The notes: generated from the letters alone by a model not told the origin. A DNA stretch of 64,000 nucleotides from Molanna angustata (GCA_963576475.1 OY754986.1:12337493-12401492); one strand, 5' to 3'; shown: positions 21,771 through 33,545, numbered from the stretch's first letter. Made by a program: numbers and translations.

Positions 21771-22402
21771 ACATATACCAGGGGTGGCCAACTTGATAAG
21801 ATCCAAGATCTACTGTTTACTGAGGAAGTCCTGTGCGATCTACCAATTACATACTTCTTGAAATTTTAAATGAAACAGCATAGTTCAGTACACAATTAAG
21901 TAGTATTTTTTTATTTTATTAAGAGGGAAAATATAAAACTGAAAATTATTTTTAGTAACTACCTTCTTATGTAAATTAGTGTGAGCACTGCGTCTGAGCG
22001 TCTCCCACTAGATTGGCAAAATCAGGTTTGTAGTTGGAAATTTCCAACCAAAGAATCCAGTGTATGAATGTCTGTCAAGCGAGAACGGTGTTTATTTTTG
22101 TTTGTTTTAAGTAGGAAAATGCTGACTCACATAAATATGTTGAACCAAAACACGAATGCAATTGTTCAACACATTCCTTCAAACATGGATATTTCTTGTT
22201 GGAAACCATTGCCCAGAAATTTAGATCCATAAAATAAAGTGAACGTAACGTGATGGGTGCAGCAGTTTGTGATTACGTTGCGCAGTCTGTTCTACGTATT
22301 TATGTATGTTTTTATTTTTTTTCCTTGCCACGATCGACTGGACTAATAGTCGCGATCGACCGGTCGATCGCGATCGTCCGGTTGGCCACCCCTGACATAT
22401 AC
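21771..22402 (-). mobile_element. hAT DNA transposon relic, 616 bp, 8-bp target duplication
   Basis: The body, 21779-22394, has terminal inverted repeats CAGGGGTGGCCAAC / GTTGGCCACCCCTG and is flanked by the perfect 8-bp direct repeat ACATATAC (21771-21778, 22395-22402). The CAGGGGT ends and 8-bp duplication are diagnostic of hAT elements. The interior keeps a fragment of transposase on the minus strand (next entry). The right end has a cluster of GATCG words (about 22330-22380) that may be subterminal binding repeats. This copy is deleted and non-autonomous. Confidence 0.92.
21985..22200 (-). pseudogene. hAT transposase C-terminal (dimerisation domain) remnant
   Basis: The minus strand within the hAT relic reads 'FGSTYLCESAFSYLKQTK', the start of the conserved hATC dimerisation block, then shifts frame to 'KHRSRLTDIHT', the next conserved words of that domain (..K.K.R.RLTD.H...). 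At least one frameshift separates the two. The DDE catalytic part and the zinc-finger N-terminus are missing. The wording resembles the ZBED/GTF2IRD2-like hAT group, a family-level inference. Confidence 0.8.
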
Positions 22403-22794
22403 CTTCCTCTGACGTAATACTTGGCATTCAAAAAGTAATTATTCTAAGTGGTTTGTAAAAAAGCAAAATATGGAGACCCTCACTGAAATAACAAACGATA
22501 AATTGCGCAGAAAACATAGTCTTTGTATGCAAACTGCCTTAGTCCACCTCTAAGTCTCTCAGAAATTGCCAGTCACCAGGTGTAGCTTCTGGGAATTTAT
22601 TCGCGTATAATATTCTTAGAGGCGACATCTCTACTGCGTAAAATAAAACAACCCTGTTGTGACTGGCGCACACTATTTTAACTGGAATAAGAAGATGTTC
22701 ATCTCACTAATGCAAAGTGGAAAATACAGAAATGTTTAGCTGTGCTTTGTGTAGGACAGATAATATTCGTGTAGCTTGAACAATAACTATTTGC
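22403..22794. other. No gene seen
   Basis: Nothing recognised. Confidence 0.4.
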
Positions 22795-22945
22795 ATGTAA
22801 CACATGAGATCCAATTGACGATGGCGATACTATGTATAATTGAAATATACGTACCAAACTATAAACACTAAAACACAAATTATAAGGGGGGGACAGACAT
22901 ACTACACACTAAATGTTCTACTCTGAATTCTGAGTAAATCCGAAA
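22795..22945 (+). repeat. Hairpin family C, end fragments
   Basis: 'GCATGTAACACATGAGATCC' matches the outer end seen at 39450. It is joined after about 90 bp to an inverted internal piece ('GGGGGGACAGACATAC', 'CTCTGAATTCTGAGTAAATC') as in 42255-42340. This is a rearranged relic. Confidence 0.6.
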
Positions 22946-23659
22946 AACAAAATATTTGTAAATTGATAATAAACAAATAATTTATTGTTTAATTAAATAA
23001 AAACTATTTTAAAAGGAATACAAGAGAATAAATAATAAAAAATAACGTCGAGTCATTGCATGATTTTTATGCAAATTGCAGAATAACAAGTATCTAATTA
23101 TAGCATGTTTTTTTAAAATTATACATAAAAACTTTGTTAAGGATTTTTTTTTAATTCTTAAAAAAAACTCACAAAAACATTAAAGTATGTAACTTATATA
23201 TTTTGTACCGTGTACAGAACATCATCAAATATCGTTTGTTTCATGATATAGATTTGTTTGGTTCATGTTATAGATACGTTTATCATTATAAACATGACCC
23301 ACATTTAGAAACCATTACATCAACATTGTTTATGTTCTTTGTTTAAACATACAACTGCACACCTATACATACATACATACATAGTTTGACCATAACAGGA
23401 TGTCATAAACTTGGGAAGCAATAACAAATAATGCACCAGCTAGTGGTAAACCAACAGTAACTACATATTTAGGTACAGTACATATTCATCCAGATACATA
23501 GGGCTGTTGGCAATCCAAACTGAGTTCAGTTATGTTTACATTTATACTGTCAATGTTGATAGCAATGATATTTTTATAATAAAAACAATTAAAATGCACA
23601 CTGGCAGACTTATTGCAATTAGAAAAATTTCTTCCAATCAACCAGATAACAAAGTATAA
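22946..23659. other. No gene seen
   Basis: AT-rich. Holds a short tail-like motif at 23590-23650 (see 19865). Confidence 0.4.
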
Positions 23660-25350
23660 CAAAATTATATATGTACACCGACAAAAGAATGAAAGTGATA
23701 AAAAAAGTAAATATACATACCTACATTACACTAAGATAAAGGTTTAAAAACAATAAAAAAGTAAATATACCTACATTACACTAAGATAAAGATTTAAAAA
23801 CAATAAAAACAATAAAAAAGTAAATATACCTACATTACACTAAGATAAAGATTTAAAAACAATAAAAAAAGTAAATATACCTACATTACACTAAGATAAA
23901 GATTTAAAAACAATAAAAAAGTAAATATACCTACATTACACTAAGATAAAGATTTAAAAACAATAAAAAAGTAAATATACCTACATTACACTAAGATAAA
24001 GATTAAAAAACAAAAACAAAAACAAATTAAATATACCCTACATTACACTAAGATAACGATTAAAAAACAAAAAAAAAATACAAAGTAAATATACATACAT
24101 TACACTGATATAAAGATTAAAAAACAATAAAACAAAGTAAATATACCTACATTACACTAAAATAACGATTAAAAAACAAAGTAAATATACCTACATTACT
24201 CTGAGATAAAGATTAAAAAAACATTTAAAACAAAGTAAATATACCTACATTACTCTGAGACAAAGATTAAAAAACAATAAAAACAAAGTAAATATACCTA
24301 CATTACACTAAGATAATGATTAAAAAAACAAAGTATATATTACCTACATTAAACTAAAAGATTAAAAAAACAAATAAAACAAAGTAAATATTACCTACAT
24401 TACACTAATATATAGATTAAAAAACAAAGTAAATATACCTACATTACTCTGAGATAAAGATTAAAAAAACATTTAAAACAAAGTAAATATACCTACATTA
24501 CACTGAGATAAAGATTAAAAAACAATAAAAACAAAGTAAATATACCTACATTACACTAAGATAATGATTAAAAAAACAAAGTATATATTACCTACATTAA
24601 ACTAAAAGATTAAAAAAACAAATAAAACAAAGTAAATATTACCTACATTACACTAATATATAGATTAAAAAACAAAGTAAATATACCTACATTACACTAA
24701 GATAAAGATTTAAAAACAAATAAAATAATCGAATATTTTTATTATTGCATATGCGCAAACATTGGATTTTTTTTCCCTGTCGGGAGTCAAAGATATTTTT
24801 TAACAGATTTTTAATTATCTCAATAGAGACGAAGTTGGAATATTTATTGTAGGAGAACCGGGAAATCAAGGCACCTACAGGGCTTACGACCTGTCATCGG
24901 CTGTCGTAAGCCCTGTAGGTGCCTTGATTTCCCGGTTCTCCTACAATAAATATTCCAACTTCGTCTCTATTGAGATAATTAAAAATCTGTTAAAAAATAA
25001 AATAAAGTAAATATACCTACGTTACACTAAGATATAGATTAAAAAACAAATAAAACAAAGTAAATATTACCTACATTACACTAAGATAAAGATCTAAAAA
25101 CAAATAAAATAAAGTAAATATACCTACGTTACACTAAGATATAGATTAAAAAACAAATAAAACAAAGTAAATATTACCTACATTACACTAAGATAAAGAT
25201 TTAAAAACAAATAAAATAAAGTAAATATACCTACGTTACACTAAGATATAGATTAAAAAACAAATAAAACAAAGTAAATATTACCTACATTACACTAAAA
25301 TAAAGATTTAAAAACAAATAAAATAAAGTAAATATACCTACATTACACTA
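23660..25350. repeat. AT-rich tandem array, 50-60-bp units, about 28 copies
   Basis: The unit is GTAAATATACCTACATTACA, then CTAAGATAAAGATTTAAAAA, then a variable CAATAAAA linker. Spacing is 50-60 bp at the left (23761, 23820, 23871, 23921, 23971). At the right, two-unit blocks alternate (..ATACCTACGTTACAC.. / ..ATTACCTACATTACAC..), giving a higher-order period near 114 bp. A foldback element interrupts the array at 24729-24997. Confidence 0.92.
24718..25005 (-). mobile_element. Foldback family B, copy 3: perfect 96-bp hairpin
   Basis: The element (about 24729-24997) lies inside the tandem array, whose unit gives the empty site. Left to right it has the R end (TCGAATATTTTTATTATTGC), the 65-bp extension, then a perfect inverted repeat: arms 24795-24890 and 24903-24998, 96 of 96 bases by eye, around a 12-base loop (CTGTCATCGGCT). 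It is flanked by an 8-bp exact, 11-bp possible duplication (AAATAAAATAA). The ORF reported over it is accidental. Confidence 0.85.
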
Positions 25351-26576
25351 AGGGTCGCATTACGGAAGTTATATAAGAATAATATAAATAAATAAAATAA
25401 TAAATAAATACATGAAATAATGTAAGAAAAAGTTGAGGTGCCGTAACATTCTCCATATTCTCCACATGGCATTGCTGTATGTAACAACTCTATATCCGTT
25501 TAAATACAGGAAACGGATATTATCGTACCTAATTCATATTATGTATATAAAGGTAAAATATGTATATTATATACCTACATTGTAAGGGAAATTATTCTCC
25601 GCATATGTAGTCCTGCAAGAATGCCAAACCAAAAACAACTTAAAAATGGGTGTATGATTAATAAATTTTATTGTAAAATAACAATGAATACAGTTTTAAA
25701 ATATCTGTATACAATAAAATACAGAAATAATAAAACAGAAAATACTCACTAGATGCGAACGTAAACTGCTTCACTAGGTTAAAAACCCGTTCTGAAACAT
25801 TTCTAGATTTTATATAATATATCTATATGTCTATAATTTCTATTTAATTAATATAATATTAGTATTTTTATTTTATTTATTTTTATTTAATATGCTAAAT
25901 TGACGACACAAATTACCTTTAACATACTAAAAAAACAGCACAGAATAATGAAAATAAAACATCTAAATCACTTTGTAAAAATAAATCCTATTCAATAAAA
26001 CAAGCAAAAAGGTTATAAACAAAAATATATATATGGAGTTAAAAGAATGGTTAACACTATTTTTATTAAAAGAAAATTAACATTTGAAAAAATTTTAAAA
26101 ATTAAATTAAAAAGCATAATTTTATGTATGTCATTGTAAGTTAATAACGTTAAATTGTAAATGAAACAGATGTTGATTAAATTTTTGTCTGTATTTTTAA
26201 CCCGTTTTTAAATTCCTTTGTCCAAATAATTGACAAATTTGTTGTGAATTCAAATGATAAATCCATACGATGTATATGATTTTATAAATTAAATAATTTG
26301 TTATGAAATTTACAAATAACTAAATCAAAGGTGCTTATTTTAAGATGTACCTACCTATTATCTTTTACATACATAACGAGTTAGGTGGGTATTAAATCTT
26401 GTAAAATACCTACATGAAGGTAAGCTTAGCAATATTAATCAGCATTGCAGAATACTCTATGCGGCAAATTATGTGACCCATTGTAACACTATAGAAAATT
26501 ATTTGGTATTGTTGACTTACCTTACATAATTCTAATGTAGGTATAGTCTAAATATTATGTACTTACCTACCTTATC
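25351..26576. other. No gene seen
   Basis: Very AT-rich. 'GGGTCGCATTACGGAAGTTA' at 25352 resembles 'GGGCCGTATTACGGGAGTTA' at 32970, a small dispersed repeat. Confidence 0.4.
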
Positions 26577-27222
26577 TATTTTTATATATTTTTTAACAGA
26601 TTTATAATTATCTCAATAGAGACGAAGTTGGAATATTTATTGTAGGAGAACCGGGAAATCAAGGCACCTACAGGGCTTACGACCTGTCATCGGCTGGTTT
26701 ACGTGATCACTTTATGCGCTTGCGCAACGTTCACCAATTATGCCTTTTTAATGAGATCCCTATCAATTCAATTTTGAAAGTTCTATATATTGTAATACTG
26801 AAATTCTTTTCGCTTGAAAATAAGGAATTTTTACTACAGCCATCTATGGGTGAAGTTATGAACAACAATCTTATTATTTTTTATTTATTTTGTTGTAACG
26901 CCATCTATTGAGAGAATTGTTTTTTTGTAAATAATGAAAGCTACAATTCTTACCTATATCTGAGGTGACAATGCATTTTTCGCATAGAAGTCACCCCTGA
27001 ATTATGCTTCTATGCGAAAAAGTGATCACGTAAACCAGCCGATGACAGGTCGTAAGCCCTGTAGGTGCCTTGATTTCCCGGTTCTCCTACAATAAATATT
27101 CCAACTTCGTCTCTATTGAGATAATTAAAAATCTTTTAAAAAATATCTTTGACTCCCGACAGGGAAAAAAAATCCAATGTTTGCGCATATACAATAATAA
27201 AAATCTTCGATATTTTTATATA
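26577..27222 (+). mobile_element. Foldback family B, copy 4, with 12-bp target duplication
   Basis: The body, 26589-27210, is flanked by the perfect 12-bp direct repeat TATTTTTATATA (26577-26588, 27211-27222). The order is L end (TTTTTTAACAGATTTATAATTA), left arm, a unique 250-bp centre with a second small inverted repeat (CTTCTATGCGAAAAA against TTTTTCGCATAGAAG), right arm, R extension (TGACTCCCGACAGGG) and R end (AAAAATCTTCGA). The same L and R ends occur in reverse order in copies 3 and 5. The plus ORF 26714-26911 is accidental. Confidence 0.82.
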
Positions 27223-27227
27223 GTTAT

Positions 27228-27815
27228 AATTCTTCTGTACGTATGTATGTCACTGAACTTTTCCTAAACGACTTGACCGATATTGATAAAAAATTGTGTG
27301 TATTTGAGTGGGTTCCTGAATGGTTTAGATTCACAATTGGAATCAAAAATTGTAACAGTGGAAAAAAACATTTAAAAAATAATGTACGCCTGGAGTTATG
27401 CAAACATAAAATACTGTTACTGTTGAGATACAATAAAATACGAAAAAGGAGTTTCATCTTTATATATTATAGGTACGTAATTCTTCTGTACGTGTGTATG
27501 TCACTCAACTTTTAAACGGCTGGACCAATTTTGATGAACTTTTTTATCGAATAATTTAAAATATAACAGGCAAAATAACAACTTACATAGTTCACCACCC
27601 AATCTGAGTGTTGCATTTTTTCGGTGAGCCAGACTGATGTGCGAATATACACGCATGTGTCGTGCTTCCTTTGATTATGATGCACACTCGCACACCTGTC
27701 TCTGGTTTCCCCACATTATAGGATATTCCGTGATGGTGTGTGGTTATTTTTATGTTTGCTGAACCAGCAAATAACAAGTTAATACGTGAGCGAAGCCACG
27801 GGTAACAGTTAGCTA
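27228..27815 (+). mobile_element. Helitron-like composite repeat (families F and G)
   Basis: Two F blocks (27228-27345, 27478-27556) start with 'ATTCTTCTGTACG' and carry 'GGCTGGACCAATTTTGATGA'. They are followed by an inverted G block (27590-27780) and the end 'GAAGCCACGGGTAACAGTTAG'. The order F..G(reverse)..GGGT..TAG is repeated on the other strand at 62868-63462, which ends ..GGGTCCGCTAGT. Ends of the form CTAG(T) suggest a Helitron-like element. No Rep/helicase is present, so the class is inferred. Confidence 0.5.
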
Positions 27816-28245
27816 AATTTATTTATTTATTTATCTTTTTGTACACATAATTTGTTCACTGGTGGGTTTATATAACTATTTGAGTAAAGAGTTTACAAGA
27901 TTGCGTAAGAATTATTGTGAATTTTTAATAAATCTACTTTACTAGGCATTCCGATAGTTATATATTTCAGAACTTCAGAGGATTTTGAATGTTTTGACAG
28001 ATGAACAGAAGAAATTAACAATTGTCTATAGAAATGTTTACATCTGCTGAAGTTATAATTGAGCCCATTTTGATTGTATAAGTTAATATTCAAGTACATG
28101 AGCATTTCGAAAATAATAATTGGAGATATCATGTATGTAGAAGAAATTAACCTTTGTTACTCATTCCATGACACTTATTTATAAATGAAAACAAAAAATA
28201 CGCTTAAAAATTATAACTTCGCTATTATACCGTAGTCAGGAGTCC
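27816..28245. other. No gene seen
   Basis: The minus ORF 27893-28132 shows no domain. Confidence 0.35.
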
Positions 28246-28431
28246 AGGAAGCATGTCCAGTCAAACGGTGGAATCAAAACCCTCATGACAACCCATTGTG
28301 TGGATATGATTATCTTATGGAGTTCTATAATATACATATTTAGATATTAAAGAACTCAATATGCTAATGATATCTACGATATGGATTATCATGAGGGTTT
28401 TGATTCCACCGTTTGACCGGAATTGCCCCCT
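28246..28431. mobile_element. Palindromic MITE family E, copy 1
   Basis: A 186-bp inverted repeat: 'ACGGTGGAATCAAAACCCTC' on the left is mirrored by 'GAGGGTTTTGATTCCACCG' on the right, with further pairing inward (GATATGATTATC / GATATGGATTATC). Outer ends AGGAAGCATGTCC.. / ..GGAATTGCCCCCT are diverged. The second copy is at 61483-61666. Confidence 0.75.
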
Positions 28432-29019
28432 CAGATTAAATAAAATATGTTTCTATATGGCGTTACTCAAATCATTCGATGATTTGGTTAAGAATCCCAG
28501 CATATTAACGTTGACTTTAAATACCTACTTAAGTGGCTGTTTTTCAGCATCTTTTTGCTAGTTATTATGAAAACTAATGATCGGCAGTAACTTATATTAT
28601 AATTCTCATCTGACAGTAAACATATCTGTGTCAATCATGGCTTTGGCACACGGCCAATCTCTGTTGGTAATGCAGGTCTATATAAGTACTTAGAATGACA
28701 CCATCAAGTCATATGAGAAATCGTTATATCCTAATGTTTGTGGATTATATCAAACGTTATGGCTTTGTTTCTCCAATTTATCGTCCAACATGCTTCATTA
28801 TGTGGTGCGATGCTACCTCACTCATACCTACTTATAGATGCCGCACCAAATCTCTAAATTACACATATACAAAGTGCTTTGGATCAAATTATACGTTTGT
28901 TTATAAAGAAATAAGTCTTTTTATAAAAGGATGTATCGAGATGAATAACTTTACAATAATTAAGGTGAAATAAATAATTAAGTGAATAAAAAGTAATCTT
29001 CTTTTTATGGGTCACAATC
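28432..29019. other. No gene seen
   Basis: The plus ORF 28695-28973 (92 codons) is not recognised and has no supporting splice or repeat context. Confidence 0.35.
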
Positions 29020-29682
29020 CTAAGATTGGTTTGCACCAAACACTCGATCTTTCCATTTAACTCTATCGTCCGCCAGTCTCTTCATCTCTTTGTAGCTGCT
29101 ACAGCGCACGTCACCGATTATCTGGTCTATATAATTATTTCTGGGGCGACCTCTACAGTTAACCCCAACAATCATTCCTTCGACGATGGTAAGAAGCAGG
29201 CCTGATGGGTGCCGGATGTTGTGGCCTATCCAAGTTGTTCTCTGTTGGGCAATTCTTTTCATAATTTGCCTTGTCTCTCCAACCCTACTTAGTACCTCGT
29301 CGTTGCTGATGTGTTCTGACCAGTGAACTTTAGCCATGCGTCTGTAGCACCACATCTCAAACGCCGACAGACGTCCTGTTTCGCGTTGGCTGATGGTCCA
29401 TGTTTCACAGCCATATAGCAGTACACTCCAGACAAGAGACTTGATCAAATTTTTCCTAATTTTGATGGAAATGTTAGGGGATTCAAAAATTGTTGTTCTT
29501 TTGTTGAAGGCGACTCTTGCTTGGTGGATTCTGCTTTTGATGTCTGCTGTTGAACGTCCGTCTTGAGAAATTCTGCTTCCCAGATATATAAACTCTTTCA
29601 CCTGCTTAATTTCGATGCCTCCGATGAAAAGTAATAATAAACAATTAATTAGATGAAATAAAAAAAAAATTGTGTACACCAC
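29020..29682 (-). pseudogene. LINE ORF2 C-terminal domain, 220 codons
   Basis: A clean minus-strand frame for the post-RT part of an 'endonuclease-reverse transcriptase' LINE: 'FIYLGSRISQDGRSTADIKS', 'RKNLIKSLVWSVLLYGCETW' (the invariant GCETW word), 'GRLSAFEMWCYRRMAKVHWS', 'RTTWIGHNIRHPSG', 'GRPRNNYIDQI' and 'RLADDRVKWKDRVFGANQS', ending at the usual terminus. There is no stop over 220 codons, so it is younger than most LINE pieces here. The RT catalytic FADD/YADD part is absent (5' truncation near 29650), and the first ATG is simply the first available one in flanking DNA. Confidence 0.88.
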
Positions 29683-29894
29683 TACAATTATAACTTTTAT
29701 TCAATTGAATAAAAATTCCTCTACACGTTACGCGAACAAAGTTCCCTTATGAATGTATGAGAAAACAAAGTATACTCAAAGTATACTTTGTATCCTCCTG
29801 AGGAGGAGTTCTCAAGTTATTTAGTTATTATGTATGTTATTTAGGGTGGTGATCATAACAATTTACGAACTATCGAACATGTGTTTATAATTTA

Positions 29895-30065
29895 GATGGG
29901 TCGGTGGCAGAGCAGTTAGCGCGCTGGGCTAGTAATCCAGTGGTCGCGAGTTCGAATCCTGCCTCGACCGATTTCGTTCACCTAATCACAAGCATTTATT
30001 TGCTTATTTTAGGGAACGTAGGAAGATGTATATGTACTTGTTTAACAAGGACATATTCATTTTAT
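29895..30065 (+). mobile_element. tRNA-Thr-like SINE, family 1, copy 2
   Basis: The best-preserved head of the three: TGGCAGAGCAGTTAGCGCGC, loop CTAGTAA (anticodon position AGT), GAGTTCGAATCCTGCCTCG, then 'TTTTAGGGAACGTAGGAAGA' and 'TATATGTACTTGTTTAACAA'. Confidence 0.82.
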
Positions 30066-30269
30066 TAAAAAAAATACACTCTTTTGAATATGTGACTACA
30101 AAATTGCGCAGTTCGAGTTTTTTATGCTATCATTCATATTCTTTGGTACAACTCCTGTATATGATAAAATAAACGGTGTTGAGTTTTGATCTGTTCAGCT
30201 AGAGGGAGGTATTTTTGATATGTTCTGTATAATTTATTCTAAATTTCATGTACCTACTACTTAGGTACT
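30066..30269. other. No gene seen
   Basis: Short AT-rich spacer. Confidence 0.35.
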
Positions 30270-31183
30270 TACTTTCCGTGTCCGGAACACCATCATATTC
30301 GTAGCCCCCAATATTCGGCCACTCGGATTCCACTAGTGTTTGCTATCTATGTACTGTGTCTTGGTGCGTGCATGTCGCTCCTATCATGGGACATGACAGT
30401 AGGTGCACGTTGTCCGGTCTGGCGCCACACTCGCAAATGTCTTCCTCTCTGTATCCCCATTTCTTGAGGTCACTGTAACAGCAGGAGACACCCGTTCTGA
30501 GCCTATTGAGCGCTCTCCATGTTGGATAAGGCAATTTGTGTCCCACTGACACGTCCTCCGTGGGTGGTAGCTGCGTGCGTTCGACACTATCACGCCACAG
30601 TGACAGCCTTCGAGCCTCGGGGAGGCCAACTATAGGGGCGGTCATCTCCAGGAAGCTTCTTCAGGACTTGAGTCTGCACTGATGCGGCTGTGAGCCATAC
30701 ATTGGATGTCTAGGGTCAGTTTGCTGCTTGCTCCGTTCGACTTCTGCTGCAACACGCCGTCTGATCGTAGGGGGGGCAATACCCACAATTGGATAGAGTT
30801 CTTTAATGGGGGTCGGTTTTAGACAACCAGATATTAATCTGGCTGTTTCATTATTTGCCACATCTACCCTTTTTGCGTGTGATGAGTTGTACCATACTGG
30901 TGCAGCATATTCAGCAGCGGAGAAACACAGTGCCAGTGCCGAGGTTCTTAGGACATGGGGTTGGGCTCCCCACTTTGTGCTGGTAAGCTTTCTTATGATG
31001 TTATTTCTGGCACGTACCTTCTTCTCGACCTCTTCACAATGCCTCCTAAAAGTCAAGGATCGGTCCAGACGAACACCCAAATATTTTGGTGCGTCATTGT
31101 GTTCCAGTTCCTGACCCTGCCACCCTACTCTTAGCTTTCTTCCCGCATCCCTTTTTCTGAGGTGGAAGGCACAGACTTGAGTC
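30270..31183 (-). pseudogene. Jockey-like LINE ORF2 C-terminus, frameshifted
   Basis: The minus strand encodes a LINE C-terminal region in two frames. 30661-31080 extends upstream to about 31183 without a Met: 'GVRLDRSLTFRRHC', 'KLTSTKWGAQPHVLRTSALA', 'AAEYAAPVWYNSSHAK', 'ETARLISGCLKPTPIKELYP' and 'GIAPPTIRRRVAAEVER'. 30343-30645 carries 'LPYPTWRALNRLRTGVSCC' and the Cys/His cluster 'CECGARPDNVHLLSCP'. They are separated by a stop/shift near 30650. The element ends near 30270 with the GTAAGTACCTAAGTAG-type tail shared with 14680. No RT motif is left. Confidence 0.82.
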
Positions 31184-32039
31184 TACTTGGAATATATTTC
31201 AATTAAATGTTTTTTTTTCTCAATAAAAGTTATATCGGGTCTATTGTGCAGGTTGGGTCTATATGTAATTATATCTGTATTCCAATAAAGTTTATGTGTG
31301 TTGTTTTCAACAACTGCCAATGGAGAGTATTGGAACCATGTTGGTGGATAATCTATTAGATTATATTTTTTTGCTAAAGCGAAAATTATTATTATTAAGC
31401 TAACTTTGGTACTATTGAGTGAAGTGTCTGCATGATTACGTTTTCCATGTTTCAGAGTTCTGCGAGGGACTGTTTTACATTAGTCTCCATAAGCAGAAAG
31501 AATGGTAGTTGGGGAAGATCTCTGTTTTGTGTCAATCTAACGAAACAGTTCTAAATAAAAAACACGGTTATATTTTCCGTAGTGGGCTTTTACGTCATTC
31601 GTAAATAAAAATAATAATATTTGATGCCTACAGTATTACGTGCAATTCCAGGAATAGAATTTATTTCATATTGCCAATGTCCATTCAATGCGCTTTAATA
31701 TATATGTATGCATTTGTATTCCGTGGATCAGACTGCAATATCGCAAATGCGTATATATGAATTAATCTGTTTTAATACAAAGCAGAGCTTCGGGCGGAGA
31801 ATTTCCCATCGGATTCATCGTTAAAGCTTTTGATGTTGACATTATATTATAAGTACATGCACAAAGCAGATTCAAACTGGATATTCAGAGTACACAACTA
31901 ATTAATCTCGATGTTTAATTAAGCTATAAGTAATATCGTGTGCTGGTATTTCGAATGTAGGGGTTGAAACATTCACGTTTGACCATATACGTAAAAATTC
32001 CATTTCCAATTCAATAACTTCTGTCAAAGGTTTCAATAT
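31184..32039. other. No gene seen
   Basis: AT-rich, nothing recognised. The minus ORF 31902-32114 enters the LINE relic to its right. Confidence 0.4.
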
Positions 32040-32310
32040 GAAAGTATTAAAATAATGACGTCTGCCAAATCCAATCCAATCATCGGTTCCACATCCCATA
32101 GAAGTTTTCGGCATTCCGATCTGTCAGCGGCTTCGTGTTATTTATGGACCACGCCTAATAAGTCCAGGTCCCAGATATATATGATACATCTCAGCTTGTG
32201 TCTCCCCTCATGCATCAAACCCTCTGGTCTGGTCTGGCAGACAGTTGTTCATTCATTCTTTCCATGGTCCCAAGCCATCTGAGTCTTCCCAACCGTTTCG
32301 GCTGACTAGG
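32040..32310 (-). pseudogene. Worn LINE ORF2 C-terminal fragment
   Basis: The minus strand shows 'RLGRLRWLGTMERMNEQ' (the RLRWLGHV.RM word of LINE tails) and, after several stops, 'AADRSECRKLLWDVE' and 'DWIGFGRRHYF', which resemble the DR..WR....A closing block. It is heavily decayed. Confidence 0.5.
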
Positions 32311-32489
32311 CCCATATCAACTGCTATAGAGAAAATATTATGTAGAAACAATATTTTTATTTGATTTAAAAATACTCAGTAAATTAGATTTCTACACCTG
32401 AAATACCGCCAGTCTTGACAATTTAAAAATATTCCTCGCGGTGCAGGTAGAGAGAACCGAAAGCCACATTTTTTTACGATATATTTATT

Positions 32490-32640
32490 TATACATACAT
32501 ACATACCAACACGCCATATCCCTTACGGGGTAAGCAGAGAGAACCGAGCGCGATACTCCTCTATTTTTGCACACATTCCTAGCTTCCTTTACATCCATGG
32601 ATCGTCTCATACATGCTCGTCCATTATTCAAGCTTCTTAT
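32490..32640 (-). pseudogene. RTE-type LINE, 3' end only
   Basis: The minus strand reads 'RACMRRSMDVKEARNVCKNR' and 'SVLSAYPVRDMA', the closing words of an RTE-type ORF2, followed by the ATACATACATAC-type tail near 32490-32510. Parallel ends occur at 38725 and 43775. Confidence 0.65.
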
Positions 32641-33184
32641 ATTTATTTTTTCCTTTTTATTATTTATGAGAGCACATAGTATATATTGACATCGCATTTT
32701 CAAATCAAATTTTACTAGTATGTTAAGCAGTGTGTTTCTAAAACAACATGTTTCATATTCTTCACACAATTTTGTAATTCAGCATAAATTCCTCCAATTA
32801 AATGATCGATAGTGAATGACGGATTTTTTTTTTTCATTTCCCAAGTACCTACCCGATAGGTACGTATAAAGCCTTTTTAACGCATGCGATAGTTTGACAG
32901 CCTAACTAAAACCTATATTAATATTATGTGGTAATATGTATTTAATATGTTTTCAATCATTAGATTTAGGGCCGTATTACGGGAGTTATTTAAGAATAAT
33001 GAAAGAAAAAGTCGAGGTCCAGTAAGCAGTATTCTCGTAGTACGGGATCTTATCTATTTCTCACATTTTTCTCAAATGATTCTCGTAATACGACTCTTAG
33101 CTTTCGGTTTCATATTTATTTTGACACACATTCACCATCTCGTCAACGTTGATACATACATAGTCTTATTCATGTTTGGTTTCT
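32641..33184. other. No gene seen
   Basis: Contains the small dispersed word 'GGGCCGTATTACGGGAGTTA' (see 25351). No gene. Confidence 0.35.
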
Positions 33185-33356
33185 GTGCAGGCGTCCTGGG
33201 TGCGATCCCCGGCTGAGAAGAAATATATTTAGCTTCATTTATCACGCTAATATTGCTTCTCTGGGCTGGAAACAGTGGTTAGTTGGAAGAAATTGCCATA
33301 TGACAATAAACTTGCCACTTGCGTAGGGTACAAGGAAGTGTTCATTATTATTATTA
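33185..33356 (+). repeat. SINE-like fragment with dispersed tail
   Basis: 'CGTCCTGGGTGCGATCCCCG' resembles a SINE B-box region. It is followed by 'CTCTGGGCTGGAAACAGTGG', the 'TTGGAAGAAATTGCCATATG' tail motif and an ATT run. The plus ORF 32947-33216 ends inside it and is not called. Confidence 0.45.
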
Positions 33357-33545
33357 TGTTCGTTTGTTGTTCACGCTTCTTCCATTTCCGTCTTTAAGAA
33401 TATCGTTCACATGCTCATGCCATCTTTTTCTTGGACGACCTCGACCTCTTATTCCGTTCCTGTTATCTTTGTGTACTTTCATCGTCAGGCGTTTTTATTC
33501 ATTCTTTCCAAGTGCCCAAACCATCTCAATCCCTTTCATTCTGTT
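33357..33545 (-). pseudogene. RTE-type LINE ORF2 fragment
   Basis: The minus sense of a post-RT segment: the plus-strand words 'TGCCATCTTTTTCTTGGACG' and 'CCAAACCATCTCAATCCC' correspond to the RWFGH..RM / GRPR..W blocks seen better at 38930-39205. It continues, after an inserted piece, into the tandem array at 33691. Confidence 0.6.

Noticed and set aside
23660..25350. CRISPR-like repeat array
   Set aside because: Units are contiguous with no unique spacers, and the DNA is eukaryotic in character.
28695..28973. 92-codon plus-strand ORF
   Set aside because: No domain, no splice or promoter context, AT-biased residues.
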